Assembly: GCF_028771845.1 (NCBI RefSeq)
Contig: NZ_CP118270.1
Coordinates: 1,674,001 to 1,738,000 of the forward strand
Reading direction: 5' to 3'
Length of the DNA stretch: 64,000 nt
From: Paenibacillus marchantiae
Lineage (GTDB): Bacteria; Bacillota; Bacilli; Paenibacillales; Paenibacillaceae
A program made the position numbers and the translations under genes. Shown here one piece after another: positions 26,203 to 34,297 of this stretch (position 1 is its first letter; each line of letters starts with the position of its first letter). Below the pieces are notes generated by a model, which did no database searches, was not told the origin of the DNA, and saw only the letters and a program-made list of their open reading frames with translations.

Positions 26203-27177
26203 TCAGTCTTCATCCTCTTCGTCAGACAGATCAAACGTATCGGCATCAACCAATCCGCGAATGAAAGTTTCAAAATTAGGCGCCAGATATGTAATCTCAT
26301 AATCATCTTCCTGATCCACATGAACCACAGCAGGTTCGCCTTCAGGGCCACAGAATCGATAATCCAGCATCACTACATCATGTCCGGCAGACGGACAATC
26401 ACAGATCACAACACCAAGATCAGGGTATCCCCAATCTTCAATCATGAAACGGCTTCCAAATTCTCCGCCCAGTGTATTGGACTTGTCCCATGCAATGCCC
26501 ATAATCCCCGTAATGGCGATATGGTCTTCAGCCCATGAAGTAGCTTCTTTGGTTGGGAAAACGGTGTGTGCAGGGATTCCGCCGTTCTGTGTGTTCATTA
26601 ACTGGATATAGGAGGCAGGTAATTTGTAGCCTAGCTCCTGTTCAATGGTTTGGATCATCTCCTCGTCAAAAGGTGAAGATACATAACTTTCCAACGCATA
26701 TTCGCTGTGTTCCCAGAATGAAGTCGGATCGTAGGACCCGGAAGCAGCTCTAAGATTGTTCAGCCTGCCACTGTGCTCCAATTCCAACAATATCTCTTGA
26801 TGGCGCTGTCGATCCTGTTGCATTTTTTCAGCTTTGGGCCGTGTCCATTCGAGAAATTCGATGGTCGATTCGTCATGGGGCAAGAGCTCGTTTGCCATCT
26901 CAAAAGCTTTGATTGCCTGCTCGTACATGGCCATATGATAATAAGCGTAACCCAACCGGTACTGCCATAGTGGGTCACTCGCTCCCTGCCCATGGATAAA
27001 TAGTAACTGTTGGACAGCCTCACGGTAACGACCTTCATTGTTATACGCTCTGGAAAGTTGTCCAATCAGCTCATAATCCCGCTCCGATTCGGGGATTTGT
27101 TGAATACGTTCAATAATAAGACTGAATTGGTCCTGTTCATGCCATTTGTTTAGTTGCTCCAGCAGTTCTCTTTCCAT
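26203..27177 (-). CDS. TPR plus SMI1/KNR4 (SUKH) domain protein
   Basis: 324 residues from ATG 27177 (SD GAGG 7 nt upstream). N-terminal tetratricopeptide-like helices (about 1-130; YNNEGRYREAVQQLLFIHGQ, YAYYHMAMYEQAIKAFEMAN). C-terminal SUKH domain (about 165-305): IQTIEQELGYKLPASYIQLM, NGGIPAHTVFP, GIMGIAWDKSNTLGGEFGS, DWGYPDLGVVICDCPSAGHD. SUKH proteins are often toxin immunity proteins, but this TPR-fused chromosomal type has no toxin neighbour. Very acidic C-terminus (DLSDEEDED). Followed by the APH-like gene. Confidence 0.85.
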   Translation of the reverse strand: MERELLEQLNKWHEQDQFSLIIERIQQIPESERDYELIGQLSRAYNNEGRYREAVQQLLFIHGQGASDPLWQYRLGYAYYHMAMYEQAIKAFEMANELLPHDESTIEFLEWTRPKAEKMQQDRQRHQEILLELEHSGRLNNLRAASGSYDPTSFWEHSEYALESYVSSPFDEEMIQTIEQELGYKLPASYIQLMNTQNGGIPAHTVFPTKEATSWAEDHIAITGIMGIAWDKSNTLGGEFGSRFMIEDWGYPDLGVVICDCPSAGHDVVMLDYRFCGPEGEPAVVHVDQEDDYEITYLAPNFETFIRGLVDADTFDLSDEEDED

Positions 27178-27274
27178 CACTATGCCTCATTTCAATAGGG
27201 GAATGTGAACCTTTTTCCATTATATCTTACAAGCTGGCAGGATGGATGGGTACAGTATCCTATCCAGTCGCATA

Positions 27275-27331
27275 TAAAAAAACACTCCCACAAGCAGAAA
27301 GCCATCAAGACATTTCAACAAGGGGAGTGTT
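27275..27331 (-). terminator. Intrinsic terminator of nrdB
   Basis: On the minus strand AACACTCCC (27331-27323) pairs with GGGAGTGTT (27289-27281), followed by T-rich DNA (T7 on that strand). It lies about 55 bp after the nrdB stop. Confidence 0.8.
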
Positions 27332-27384
27332 GTGCATTTTTATTAGATTGCGTTCATTAAATTACGCTCACTGTATCAATCAAC

Positions 27385-28416
27385 TTACAGATCGTCAAAT
27401 CCGTTATCGTCGCCGACTTTGCCGTAGTTACGGGATTTGGCTTCGAAGAAGTCTGTTTTCGTAGCATTCAGTGCTTCGTCGGAGAAAGGTTTGATCCAAG
27501 GCATGCAGTTTACATCCACGCCTTCATATGCTTTTTCCATACCCATCAGGCGCAAACGTTTGTTGGCGATGTACTTGATGTAGTCTTCCAACTCGTTCAG
27601 GTCAATCCCGCGTACGTTGCTGAGAGTGTAGTGTGCCCAGTTGGTTTCGAGTTCAACGGCACGGTTGATCGTTTTGTACACATAGTCCATGTTCTCAGGT
27701 GTGTTCAGTTCAGGGAAGTCTACCAGCAGCTGTTTGTACACTTCAGCGAAGAAGTAGCAGTGTTGGTTCTCGTCGCGCTGAATATAAGAGATCATTTGGC
27801 TGGTTGCCATCATCTTCTGGTCACGGGCCAGGTTGTAGAAGAAGGCAAATGTACTATAGAAGAAGATACCTTCAAGTACCAGATCGGCTACCATGGCCTG
27901 GAAGAACGTCTGTGGAGACGGGTTATCCCGGAAGGTTTGGTAGATGTCGGCGATGAACCGGTTACGGTCAAGCAGCACCGGATCATGTTTCCAGTATTCA
28001 AAGATTTCCTTTTGTTCCCGATCGGACACGATGGAGGACAGAACGTAAGAGTACGATTGGTTGTGTACAACTTCCTGTTGTCCAATGATTGCCGAGATCG
28101 CTTCCAGCGAGGAATCGGTGAAATAACGTTTCACGTCACCTACAAACATCGTTTGCATGGAGTCCAATACAGCGAGCAGGGAGATGTTGACTTTAAATGT
28201 ACGCTGTTCTTCCGGATCCAATTGGGCAAATTGGGAAGCATCCTTGGACATTGGAATTTCATCCGCGATCCAGTGGTTGAGCAGCAGTACTTTGTACAGT
28301 TTGTACATATGAGGCATACGAATATCGTTCCAGTTCAGAATGCCTGAGCATTCCCCTTCAATGATACGGGTAGACTGGTTAGGCGCTTCGGTATTGAAAA
28401 TTTTCTGCAATTGCAT
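27385..28416 (-). CDS. nrdB: Ribonucleoside-diphosphate reductase beta subunit
   Basis: 343 residues. Class I small subunit with the di-iron ligands in EEQRTFK(V), EVVHNQSYSYVL (E and H) and RDENQHCYFF; SEMI-type helix LEGIFFYSTFAFFYNLAR is present. The Tyr for the radical is expected in the helix around SYSYVL. It generates the radical passed to NrdA for deoxyribonucleotide synthesis. SD AAGGAG precedes the ATG. It is separated from nrdA by 348 bp that include the nrdA terminator and a palindromic repeat, so it probably has its own promoter or depends on readthrough. Confidence 0.96.
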   Translation of the reverse strand: MQLQKIFNTEAPNQSTRIIEGECSGILNWNDIRMPHMYKLYKVLLLNHWIADEIPMSKDASQFAQLDPEEQRTFKVNISLLAVLDSMQTMFVGDVKRYFTDSSLEAISAIIGQQEVVHNQSYSYVLSSIVSDREQKEIFEYWKHDPVLLDRNRFIADIYQTFRDNPSPQTFFQAMVADLVLEGIFFYSTFAFFYNLARDQKMMATSQMISYIQRDENQHCYFFAEVYKQLLVDFPELNTPENMDYVYKTINRAVELETNWAHYTLSNVRGIDLNELEDYIKYIANKRLRLMGMEKAYEGVDVNCMPWIKPFSDEALNATKTDFFEAKSRNYGKVGDDNGFDDL

Positions 28417-28454
28417 AATCCGTTCACTCCTTGAATGAATTTACACTGTATAAC

Positions 28455-28587
28455 TACGATGACAGAACAACCTTCCGATCGCTGTTATCCCCTGATTTTT
28501 TTGATTCCCTCTTTTATAAGGGAAAATCCGGTGATAAAGGCGAGCGCTCCGCTTCTTCAGCTTTGTTCTGTCCTCTTCGTTATCGTG
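28455..28587. repeat. Large palindromic repeat element, copy A
   Basis: Nested arms fold into one long hairpin: ACGAT/ATCGT outermost, GACAGAACAA (28461-28470) with TTGTTCTGTC (28563-28572), then GATTTT/AAAATC and TTCCCT/AGGGAA at the tip. It contains CGATCGCTGTT on the left and AAAGGCGAGCGCTCCGCTTC on the right, both nearly repeated in the element at 49936-50088. It sits in the nrdA-nrdB gap. Confidence 0.75.
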
Positions 28588-28637
28588 TAATCATTAATTC
28601 TTTTATATATTAGGGTTGTATAATGTGGCATCTATAT

Positions 28638-28655
28638 CAACATCTCATGATGTTG
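28638..28655. promoter_or_regulatory. Perfect inverted repeat upstream of nrdB
   Basis: CAACATC-tcat-GATGTTG. It is in the nrdA-nrdB gap between the nrdA terminator and nrdB, where an operator for an nrdB promoter could lie. It is unlike the NrdR box. Confidence 0.4.
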
Positions 28656-28672
28656 TGATCGTGTTTTGGGCA

Positions 28673-28722
28673 AAAAAGTACCAGGGCAACGCCATTTTGC
28701 ATTCAAAACAGGATGCCCTGGT
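28673..28722 (-). terminator. Intrinsic terminator of nrdA
   Basis: On the minus strand ACCAGGGCA...TGCCCTGGT is followed by ACTTTTTT. It separates nrdA from nrdB. Confidence 0.82.
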
Positions 28723-28764
28723 AGTCATCGTAGATCTAGTGAGCTTTCAGCATCACGATAAACA

Positions 28765-31098
28765 TTAGCTTGCGCAAGAATCGCATTCTTCAATAGTCAA
28801 TGCCCGGCTGCGGACATAATAAGTTGATTTAATGCCGGCTCTCCAGGCGTGCAGATGCAGTTCCAGGAATTCCGTTGCTTTGATATCTGGACGAACATAC
28901 AAGTTGAAACTTTGTCCCTGATCGACGTGGCGTTGACGGGCAGCGGCCATATTGATGGAAGCATGTTGATCCACCATGAACGCTGTTTTGTAATACCAGA
29001 TCGTTTTTTCGGACAGGTCAGGTGCCGGGTTGGCAATCTTGTATGTCGTTTTCTCTTCATAGGACAACAGTTCGTAAAGCGGATCAATGCTGGCTGTTGA
29101 ACCGGCAATGATGGACGTTGAACCATTTGGTGCAATAGCGAACAACCAAGCGTTACGTACACCGTTTTGTTGTACTTGGGCTTGCAGTTCTTTCCATTGT
29201 TCAGTTGTAACGAATTCGCCTACGCGCTCACCTGTCGTGTAATCCCGTTGGTCGAAGTATTTACCTGTTTGCCAATCGGAACCTTGGAACTTCGGATAAT
29301 GTCCTTTTTCCTTGGACAATTCCATGCTGGCTTTCACGAGCAGATAGTTAATTTTTTCGTACAGATTATCGTTATATGTGACTGCTTCTTCCGATTCCCA
29401 ACGAATACCTTCGAGAGCAAGCAGGTGATGAAGTCCGAATGTTCCCAGACCAACCGCACGGTATTGACTGTTGGTGTATTGGGCTTGCAGCACTTCAATG
29501 TTGTTGATGTCGATAACGTTGTCCAGCATACGAACCTGAATCGGTACCAGACGCTCCAATACATCATGAGGTACAGCACGTGCCAAGTGAATGGAGTTCA
29601 GGTTGCAGACTACGAAATCGCCCGGTACTTTGGAAATCACGATGCGGGTTTGTCCATCTTTGGTTACGAGCTCTTCTTTTTCAACTACAGTTGCAGATTG
29701 GTTCTGCATGATTTCGGTACAAAGGTTGGAAGAGTAGACCATGCCGTGTGCACTGTTCGGGTTCGAACGGTTAACAGTATCCCGGTAGAACATGTAAGGT
29801 GTACCGGTTTCCAGTTGGGATTTCATAACACGTTTCATGATGTCAATCGCCTGAACCGTAATCCGGGACAACAGCGGGTGGTTGACCGCTTCCTCATATT
29901 TCTCACGGAACGCGCCTTCGCCTACGGATTCATCATAGAAATCTTCCAGTCCGAGTGGACGACCGTTCTCATCTTTCCAGCCCATCACTTTTTTCGTTTC
30001 ATGCGGGCAGAACAGGTTCCATTCGCCGCGGCTGGCTACTCGCTCCATGAACAGGTCAGGCAGGCAGATGCCGTGGAATACGTCATGCGCACGCATCCGC
30101 TCGTCACCATTGTTCAGCTTCAGATCGAGGAAGGCCAGAATGTCTTTATGGAAAACGTCCAGATAAACAGCGATTGCACCTTTACGTGTTCCGAGTTGGT
30201 CTACGCTGACCGCAGTATTATTTAGTTGGCGAATCCAAGGGATTACGCCAGAACTTGTATTTTTGTGACCCCGGATGTCCGAACCGCGAGCTCTGACTTT
30301 ACCGAGGTAAACGCCGATGCCGCCGCCCATTTTGCTGAGACGTGCTACATCTGTGTTGGAGTCAAAGATACCCTCAAGGGAATCATCCACGGTATCAATG
30401 AAACAGCTGGAGAGTTGTCCAGCCACTTTTTTACCCGCATTGGACATCGTAGGTGTAGCTGCCGTCATGTACATGTTGCTCATTGCCCAGTAAGCTTCCT
30501 TAACGAGGTCCATACGTCTCTCAGCAGGCTCCTGATGCATCAGGTACATCGCGATAACCATGTAACGCTCTTGAGGCAATTCCATGACTTTTCCGTCAAA
30601 ATCGTGTGCAAGGTAACGTTCTGCCAGTGTGAGCAAGCCGATATAGTCGAACAACAGATCGTTGCGGTAATCGATGCATTCAGCAAGTTCGTCGATCTGC
30701 TCTTTGGTGTAACATTCCAGCAGTTCTTCGCGGTAGATGCCTTTCTTCACAAGATCCACTAGAAGCGGGTGGAAAGCGCCGTAAGGCTCTTCCGGGTAAG
30801 ATTTGTATCTGCGGTTGGTTGCCGCTTTCTTGTAAAGGGAAGTAAGCAGGGAGCGTGCCGCTGCAAATTTCCAGTTAGGCTCTTCCTTCGTTACCAGTTC
30901 CAGAGCGCTCATCATAAAAGCGCTGCTGATCTCGTCTCCGGTAACTTCGTCACGACGGAGCTTGCTGTTTACCCCGCGTATCAGACGTTCCTTGTCCAGC
31001 ATGTCCAGTCCTTCCAGAATACGATCTGCATATACCGAGATGCGCATATCATCAAAGGCAAGCTGGCGGTTGTTCGGCTTGGTCACAACTTGTGGCAT
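28765..31098 (-). CDS. nrdA: Ribonucleoside-diphosphate reductase alpha subunit
   Basis: 777 residues from ATG 31098 (GAGG 7 nt upstream; an upstream ATG at 31119 lacks an SD). The barrel carries TPTMSNAGKKVAGQLSSCFI (substrate Cys), NSNPNSAHGMVYSSNLCTEI, and APNGSTSIIAGSTASIDP, all class I NrdA signatures. The C-terminal shuttle pair is ECDSCAS. An N-terminal ATP-cone-like part is short, so allosteric activity control may be reduced. Makes dNDPs with NrdB. Transcribed from about 31590 with a long leader and an NrdR-like box. Confidence 0.97.
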   Translation of the reverse strand: MPQVVTKPNNRQLAFDDMRISVYADRILEGLDMLDKERLIRGVNSKLRRDEVTGDEISSAFMMSALELVTKEEPNWKFAAARSLLTSLYKKAATNRRYKSYPEEPYGAFHPLLVDLVKKGIYREELLECYTKEQIDELAECIDYRNDLLFDYIGLLTLAERYLAHDFDGKVMELPQERYMVIAMYLMHQEPAERRMDLVKEAYWAMSNMYMTAATPTMSNAGKKVAGQLSSCFIDTVDDSLEGIFDSNTDVARLSKMGGGIGVYLGKVRARGSDIRGHKNTSSGVIPWIRQLNNTAVSVDQLGTRKGAIAVYLDVFHKDILAFLDLKLNNGDERMRAHDVFHGICLPDLFMERVASRGEWNLFCPHETKKVMGWKDENGRPLGLEDFYDESVGEGAFREKYEEAVNHPLLSRITVQAIDIMKRVMKSQLETGTPYMFYRDTVNRSNPNSAHGMVYSSNLCTEIMQNQSATVVEKEELVTKDGQTRIVISKVPGDFVVCNLNSIHLARAVPHDVLERLVPIQVRMLDNVIDINNIEVLQAQYTNSQYRAVGLGTFGLHHLLALEGIRWESEEAVTYNDNLYEKINYLLVKASMELSKEKGHYPKFQGSDWQTGKYFDQRDYTTGERVGEFVTTEQWKELQAQVQQNGVRNAWLFAIAPNGSTSIIAGSTASIDPLYELLSYEEKTTYKIANPAPDLSEKTIWYYKTAFMVDQHASINMAAARQRHVDQGQSFNLYVRPDIKATEFLELHLHAWRAGIKSTYYVRSRALTIEECDSCAS

Positions 31099-31140
31099 GA
31101 ATATTCCTCGCTTTCGCATGTTTAAGAGATAAATTGGAGA

Positions 31141-31160
31141 AATTCTTTATATAAAGAATT
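31141..31160. promoter_or_regulatory. Perfect 20-bp palindrome upstream of nrdA
   Basis: AATTCTTTATATAAAGAATT, 43 bp before the nrdA start and well downstream of the NrdR-like box. In RNA it would fold as a hairpin near the ribosome binding site. Role unknown. Confidence 0.6.
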
Positions 31161-31274
31161 GAGTGTCTTCTTACGGTGAGATAAAGATATAAGCTGCATA
31201 TTACGGACTGAGCGGCGGTGATTGCGAGTCTTGCCTCATCTTGCACATAGGAGCGCACGCAGAACATGGTCACA

Positions 31275-31310
31275 TAAAAAGCATTCCCCTTGCCTCGCGG
31301 CTGAAAATGC
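31275..31310 (-). terminator. Terminator inside the nrdA leader
   Basis: On the minus strand GCATTTTC (31310-31303) pairs with GGGGAATGC (31289-31281), eight pairs with two GU, followed by T5. It lies within the presumed nrdA 5' leader, so it may attenuate nrdA. A second hairpin, CTGTCTTT/AAAGACAG (31334-31361), precedes it. Confidence 0.6.
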
Positions 31311-31596
31311 CCATGGATGCCCTGAGTTCCTTACTGTCTTTGAAGAATCAAAAAAAGACAGAAAAGGGTGCTTATGTAATCTTTTGTCTATAGCAGACAC
31401 GCCTGTGAATTAGAGGATACCGGTGCAGTCCAAATAGCCCCGTTAACCTCCGAGTCAAGTCTGTTTCGAGAAAGCGATTTACACCTACAGGGACGTGCCT
31501 TTAGAGGTGATTTCATCCTGTTTTTCGCGAGATTTCAGAAGATGACTAATAGAAGTGGGGTGATTTAATTTTACTACATTTTGTTGCTGTTCTCTT

Positions 31597-31625
31597 ACTG
31601 TAACCCAACATATAGTGTTTGTAAA
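31597..31625 (-). promoter_or_regulatory. nrdA promoter with NrdR-like box in the spacer
   Basis: On the minus strand TTTACA (31625-31620), 17-bp spacer, TACAGT (31602-31597). The spacer holds ACACTATATGTTGGGT (31618-31603), 14 of 16 matches to the NrdR box ACACWATATWTWGTGT. NrdR usually binds paired boxes; a convincing second box at one-helical-turn multiples was not found. Confidence 0.6.
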
Positions 31626-31859
31626 CAGGGTCAACACAGTAAAACGTAATTCCGAGTATACCATTTAAGCCAGGATTCCGCAAAGGAAAAGGACTGGAAG
31701 ATTTGAAGATTTATCAAAAAAAATTTTTGGTCAAATCAGATGACGTCATCACGTCAGTTTGAATTATAGCTCCTTCAACTGGTAGAATAAAAACAGGCAA
31801 AAATCGACTAAAAATGAGCGGCACCGGTATCTTTCGGGGCCCAAGGAAGGCGGAGCGAA

Positions 31860-32186
31860 ATGGCAATAGCAGAAGTGACCGTAATTCCAATTGGCACCGG
31901 GACGACCAGCTTGAGCAGTTATGTGGCGGATATGCAGAAAGTATTGGAAAACCAGCGGGGCATTACATATCAGTTGACTTCCATGAGTACCATTATCGAA
32001 GGCCCGCTCAATGAAGTATTTACAGCAATTGCGGCTCTGCATGAAGCTCCGTTTCTATCGGGAGCTCAGCGTGTCTCCACATCCGTCAAGATCGACGATC
32101 GTCGTGACAAACCGGATGCCTCCAGTGTACAGAAGCTGCAATCTGTTCAAGAGAAACTTTCATCCCGTCAGGCACGGCCGAACTGA
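31860..32186 (+). CDS. yqgV: MTH1187-family thiamine-binding protein (YqgV)
   Basis: 108 residues. MAIAEVTVIPIGTGTTSLSS at the start, MSTIIEGPLNEVFTAIAALH in the middle and VSTSVKIDDRRDKP near the end match the DUF77/YqgV ferredoxin-like fold, shown in relatives to bind thiamine. Cytoplasmic; possibly a thiamine store or sensor. SD AAGGCGGAG. Own terminator. No thiamine genes are adjacent. Confidence 0.88.
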   Translation: MAIAEVTVIPIGTGTTSLSSYVADMQKVLENQRGITYQLTSMSTIIEGPLNEVFTAIAALHEAPFLSGAQRVSTSVKIDDRRDKPDASSVQKLQSVQEKLSSRQARPN

Positions 32187-32229
32187 CGGAAGTCAGCAGC
32201 ATAAGGAAGATGGTCTTATACAATGTACT

Positions 32230-32260
32230 GCAAGTCTCTTTTTGGGGCTTGCGGTTTTTT
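32230..32260 (+). terminator. Intrinsic terminator after yqgV
   Basis: GCAAGTCT...GGGCTTGC followed by GGTTTTTT. Confidence 0.8.
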
Positions 32261-32395
32261 GCATTTCATGGGTTCAAAGAGAAAGAGAATATGGTTGCTT
32301 CGTAGGTAATGCCTGCCCAAATTTAATCAGAGCCCGATCTAGTGTGTGATTTTTGCATATAGTGAACTGTACCTCAAATAAAAGGAGGGTTTTGC

Positions 32396-32500
32396 ATGAG
32401 TGGAGTTGTAGGTGGATACGGCGGCGCATGGACATCGACTGGTGCCATTTTGGTTCTCTTCATATTGTTGGTTATCATTTCCAAAGCATTCCTCATCTAA
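32396..32500 (+). CDS. YjcZ-family sporulation miniprotein 1
   Basis: 34 residues (MSGVVGGYGGAWTSTG then a hydrophobic helix AILVLFILLVIISKAFLI). The Gly/Tyr-rich head and single C-terminal membrane segment are the YjcZ/DUF3961-type pattern seen in small spore proteins of Bacilli. Strong SD AAAGGAGGG. First of three tandem paralogs; probably membrane-associated and sporulation-specific (family knowledge). Exact role unknown. Confidence 0.85.
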   Translation: MSGVVGGYGGAWTSTGAILVLFILLVIISKAFLI

Positions 32501-32542
32501 TAGACCCTTAACACCTAAACCATTGGTAAAGGAGGAATCTCC

Positions 32543-32650
32543 ATGAGCGAAGTACTTGGAGGCGCAGGATACGGCGGCTGGACATCAACTGGTGCCATCT
32601 TGGTTCTGTTCATTCTTCTCGTTATCATCACTAAATCTTTCTGGGTATAA
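32543..32650 (+). CDS. YjcZ-family sporulation miniprotein 2
   Basis: 35 residues (MSEVLGGAGYGGWTSTG, then AILVLFILLVIITKSFWV). Near-identical core to the gene 42 bp upstream, so a recent tandem duplication. SD AAAGGAGGAA. A strong terminator follows, so genes 1 and 2 form one unit. Confidence 0.85.
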   Translation: MSEVLGGAGYGGWTSTGAILVLFILLVIITKSFWV

Positions 32651-32658
32651 TATGTTGA

Positions 32659-32700
32659 ACTCCGCCGGTTAACCGGTGGGGTTTTTTTTGGTTTGAGGAC
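32659..32700 (+). terminator. Intrinsic terminator
   Basis: ACTCCGCCGGTTAACCGGTG-type hairpin (32659-32682) followed by T8. Confidence 0.85.
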
Positions 32701-32816
32701 AAGCCTACAGGAATAGTGAAAACGCCTATTTTGTCAAAGTAGGGCCATAGCCCGGTCCAGAGGTAGGCATAATACATAGCTTAGGGGTGTAGGCAAATGT
32801 TAAGGAGGAATGAACA

Positions 32817-33122
32817 ATGAGCGAAGTAAAACCGAATTCACCGAACGGACAGGGACACGTATACGGATACGTGGGAGGATATGAGCACATGCATGGATAC
32901 ACAGGTCATGAAATGCATGGGTACGGATATGGTTGTGGAACTATGCCAGCGGGCTATGGCTACGGCTACGCTCATCATCCCAATCAGGCTCCAGTGCTTC
33001 ATGGGTATCACCATGGTTGTGGAACTTCCTATGGACATAGCGGAGGAAGCTGGGGATCCATGGGTACGATTCTTGTACTGTTCATCCTGTTGGTCATCAT
33101 CTCCAAAACGATGTTTATCTAG
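32817..33122 (+). CDS. Long YjcZ-type protein with His/Gly/Tyr-rich N-terminus
   Basis: 101 residues. The C-terminal 20 residues GTILVLFILLVIISKTMFI match the YjcZ helix of the two genes upstream. The preceding about 80 residues are a low-complexity His/Gly/Tyr/Met region (YGYVGGYEHMHGYTGHEMHG, GYGYGYAHHPN, GYHHGCGTSYGHSGG) with two Cys, suggestive of metal binding or of an assembling coat-like segment. SD AAGGAGG. A CATAATA at 32768 fits a SigG -10, but the -35 is unconvincing. Length is about three times the family norm. Function inferred only from context. Confidence 0.8.
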   Translation: MSEVKPNSPNGQGHVYGYVGGYEHMHGYTGHEMHGYGYGCGTMPAGYGYGYAHHPNQAPVLHGYHHGCGTSYGHSGGSWGSMGTILVLFILLVIISKTMFI

Positions 33123-33171
33123 ATCTTACAACAGCAACTGTATCAGGGAGTTGATCCATACAACTCCGATG

Positions 33172-33202
33172 AAAGGCGCCGAGATTGTATCGGCGCCTTT
33201 TA
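33172..33202 (+). terminator. Intrinsic terminator
   Basis: AAAGGCGCCGA (33172-33182) pairs with TCGGCGCCTTT (33190-33200), followed by TTAG with few further T; it ends the long YjcZ gene. Confidence 0.75.
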
Positions 33203-33239
33203 GCTGTCTGGACATTTTTTTTCTTAAAAGTGGACATAG

Positions 33240-33530
33240 AAAAACACCCGGAACCCAATTCCGGGTGCTTTGTGTATGTTTTCAATCTTCTCAAGAATAA
33301 GTGACATCCAAAACAACAAAAGCCCTACCTCTCTTTTGTCCTTGCGGCTCCGATGACCGCGCCAGTGTGAATGGGAACATCTTGTGAAACTCTGTACTAC
33401 CGGGTTAATGTGATTCAGGTTCTTCAATCTTCATAGGTTAATGTGCATGTTCGCTGCGGTCGCAGCATGAAGAAAATATTCCGGGGTTTAAAGAAGACAG
33501 AAAATCATATGAGGTTGTTTAAATACCAAC
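33240..33530 (-). ncRNA. Candidate minus-strand non-coding RNA, about 290 nt
   Basis: A SigA-type promoter is present on the minus strand: TTGCAA (33565-33560), 17-bp spacer, TATACT (33542-33537). About 260-290 nt downstream is a strong terminator (CACCCGGAA 33245-33253 with TTCCGGGTG 33259-33267, then T5 on that strand). The interval has no ORF with an SD that stops before the terminator. It starts close to the divergent ECF sigma gene. I could not match it to 6S RNA, SRP RNA, RNase P or tmRNA. Confidence 0.45.
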
Positions 33531-33700
33531 TCTTAGAGTATACCACAGGCTGTAATTTTTTGCAATAAAAAGGAAGGTTGAAGCATTTTTTTGAAAACAA
33601 TTGCGAAAACATTTCAAATTTTTTCTTCAATAAGGTAATCCTCTTCAAATGATTCTGCGTAGGTTATAATAAGAGGGATGACACGGAAAGGGGCCCTCGC

Positions 33701-34297
33701 ATGACTGAATCAATAGAGGACAGCAGGTTAATGCGGCAGATTGCGGAACGAGATGCTTCCGCACTGGAGCTTTTATATGACCGCTACGAGCGGGCGGTGT
33801 ATTCTTTTGCTTATCGGATCGTTGGTGATCCAATGACAGCAGAAGAGACTGTCCAGGAATTATTCCTGCGGGTTTGGAACAATGCTGAACGATATGAGGC
33901 CTCACAGGGGAAGCTGACCACGTGGATGTTCGCCATTACGCGCAACATTGCAGTGGACATGCTGAGGCGAAAATCCAAAAGCGCAGCTACGACCTCAGTG
34001 GAGAACGAAACACTGGCGGCATATGCCGATGAACATACAAATACAGAAGAAGAAATAGAGCGCAAATGGGAAGGTGTCCGAATCAAGGAGGCGCTGTCCC
34101 AGTTGAATGGTGACCAGCAACAGGTCATTGAATCGATCTATTATGCAGGCTTAACGCAACAGGAGGTATCCAGCAGATTCGGGATTCCGCTGGGTACGGT
34201 AAAGAGCCGTGTCAGGCTTGCGATGCGGCAGCTTCAGAAGCTGCTCGCCGATGCTGAATTGCATCCGGACGCGGGAAGGGAGGGCATACATCCATGA
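33701..34297 (+). CDS. ECF sigma factor (SigK-like, RskA-associated)
   Basis: 198 residues. Region 2 (about 20-95): ALELLYDRYERAVYSFAYRI, AEETVQELFLRVWNNAERYE, and KLTTWMFAITRNIAVDMLRR with the -10 binding helix. Region 4 (about 130-185): EALSQLNGDQQQVIESIYYA followed by GLTQQEVSSRFGIPLGTVKS, the -35 helix-turn-helix. SD AAAGGGG. Stop overlaps the anti-sigma start (ATGA), so they are co-translated. A TATAAT at 33665-33670 may be its promoter -10. Confidence 0.93.
   Translation: MTESIEDSRLMRQIAERDASALELLYDRYERAVYSFAYRIVGDPMTAEETVQELFLRVWNNAERYEASQGKLTTWMFAITRNIAVDMLRRKSKSAATTSVENETLAAYADEHTNTEEEIERKWEGVRIKEALSQLNGDQQQVIESIYYAGLTQQEVSSRFGIPLGTVKSRVRLAMRQLQKLLADAELHPDAGREGIHP

Noticed and set aside
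29167..30225. Long plus-strand reading frame opposite nrdA (352 codons)
   Set aside because: It is the antisense shadow of a highly conserved NrdA, with no SD and unlikely residue composition.
31161..31560. Cobalamin riboswitch upstream of nrdA
   Set aside because: Neither the B12-box nor the conserved GCCACTG core is found on the nrdA strand.
33224..33427. 67-codon minus-strand ORF inside the ncRNA candidate
   Set aside because: It runs through the terminator, has no SD, and its product has no recognisable pattern.
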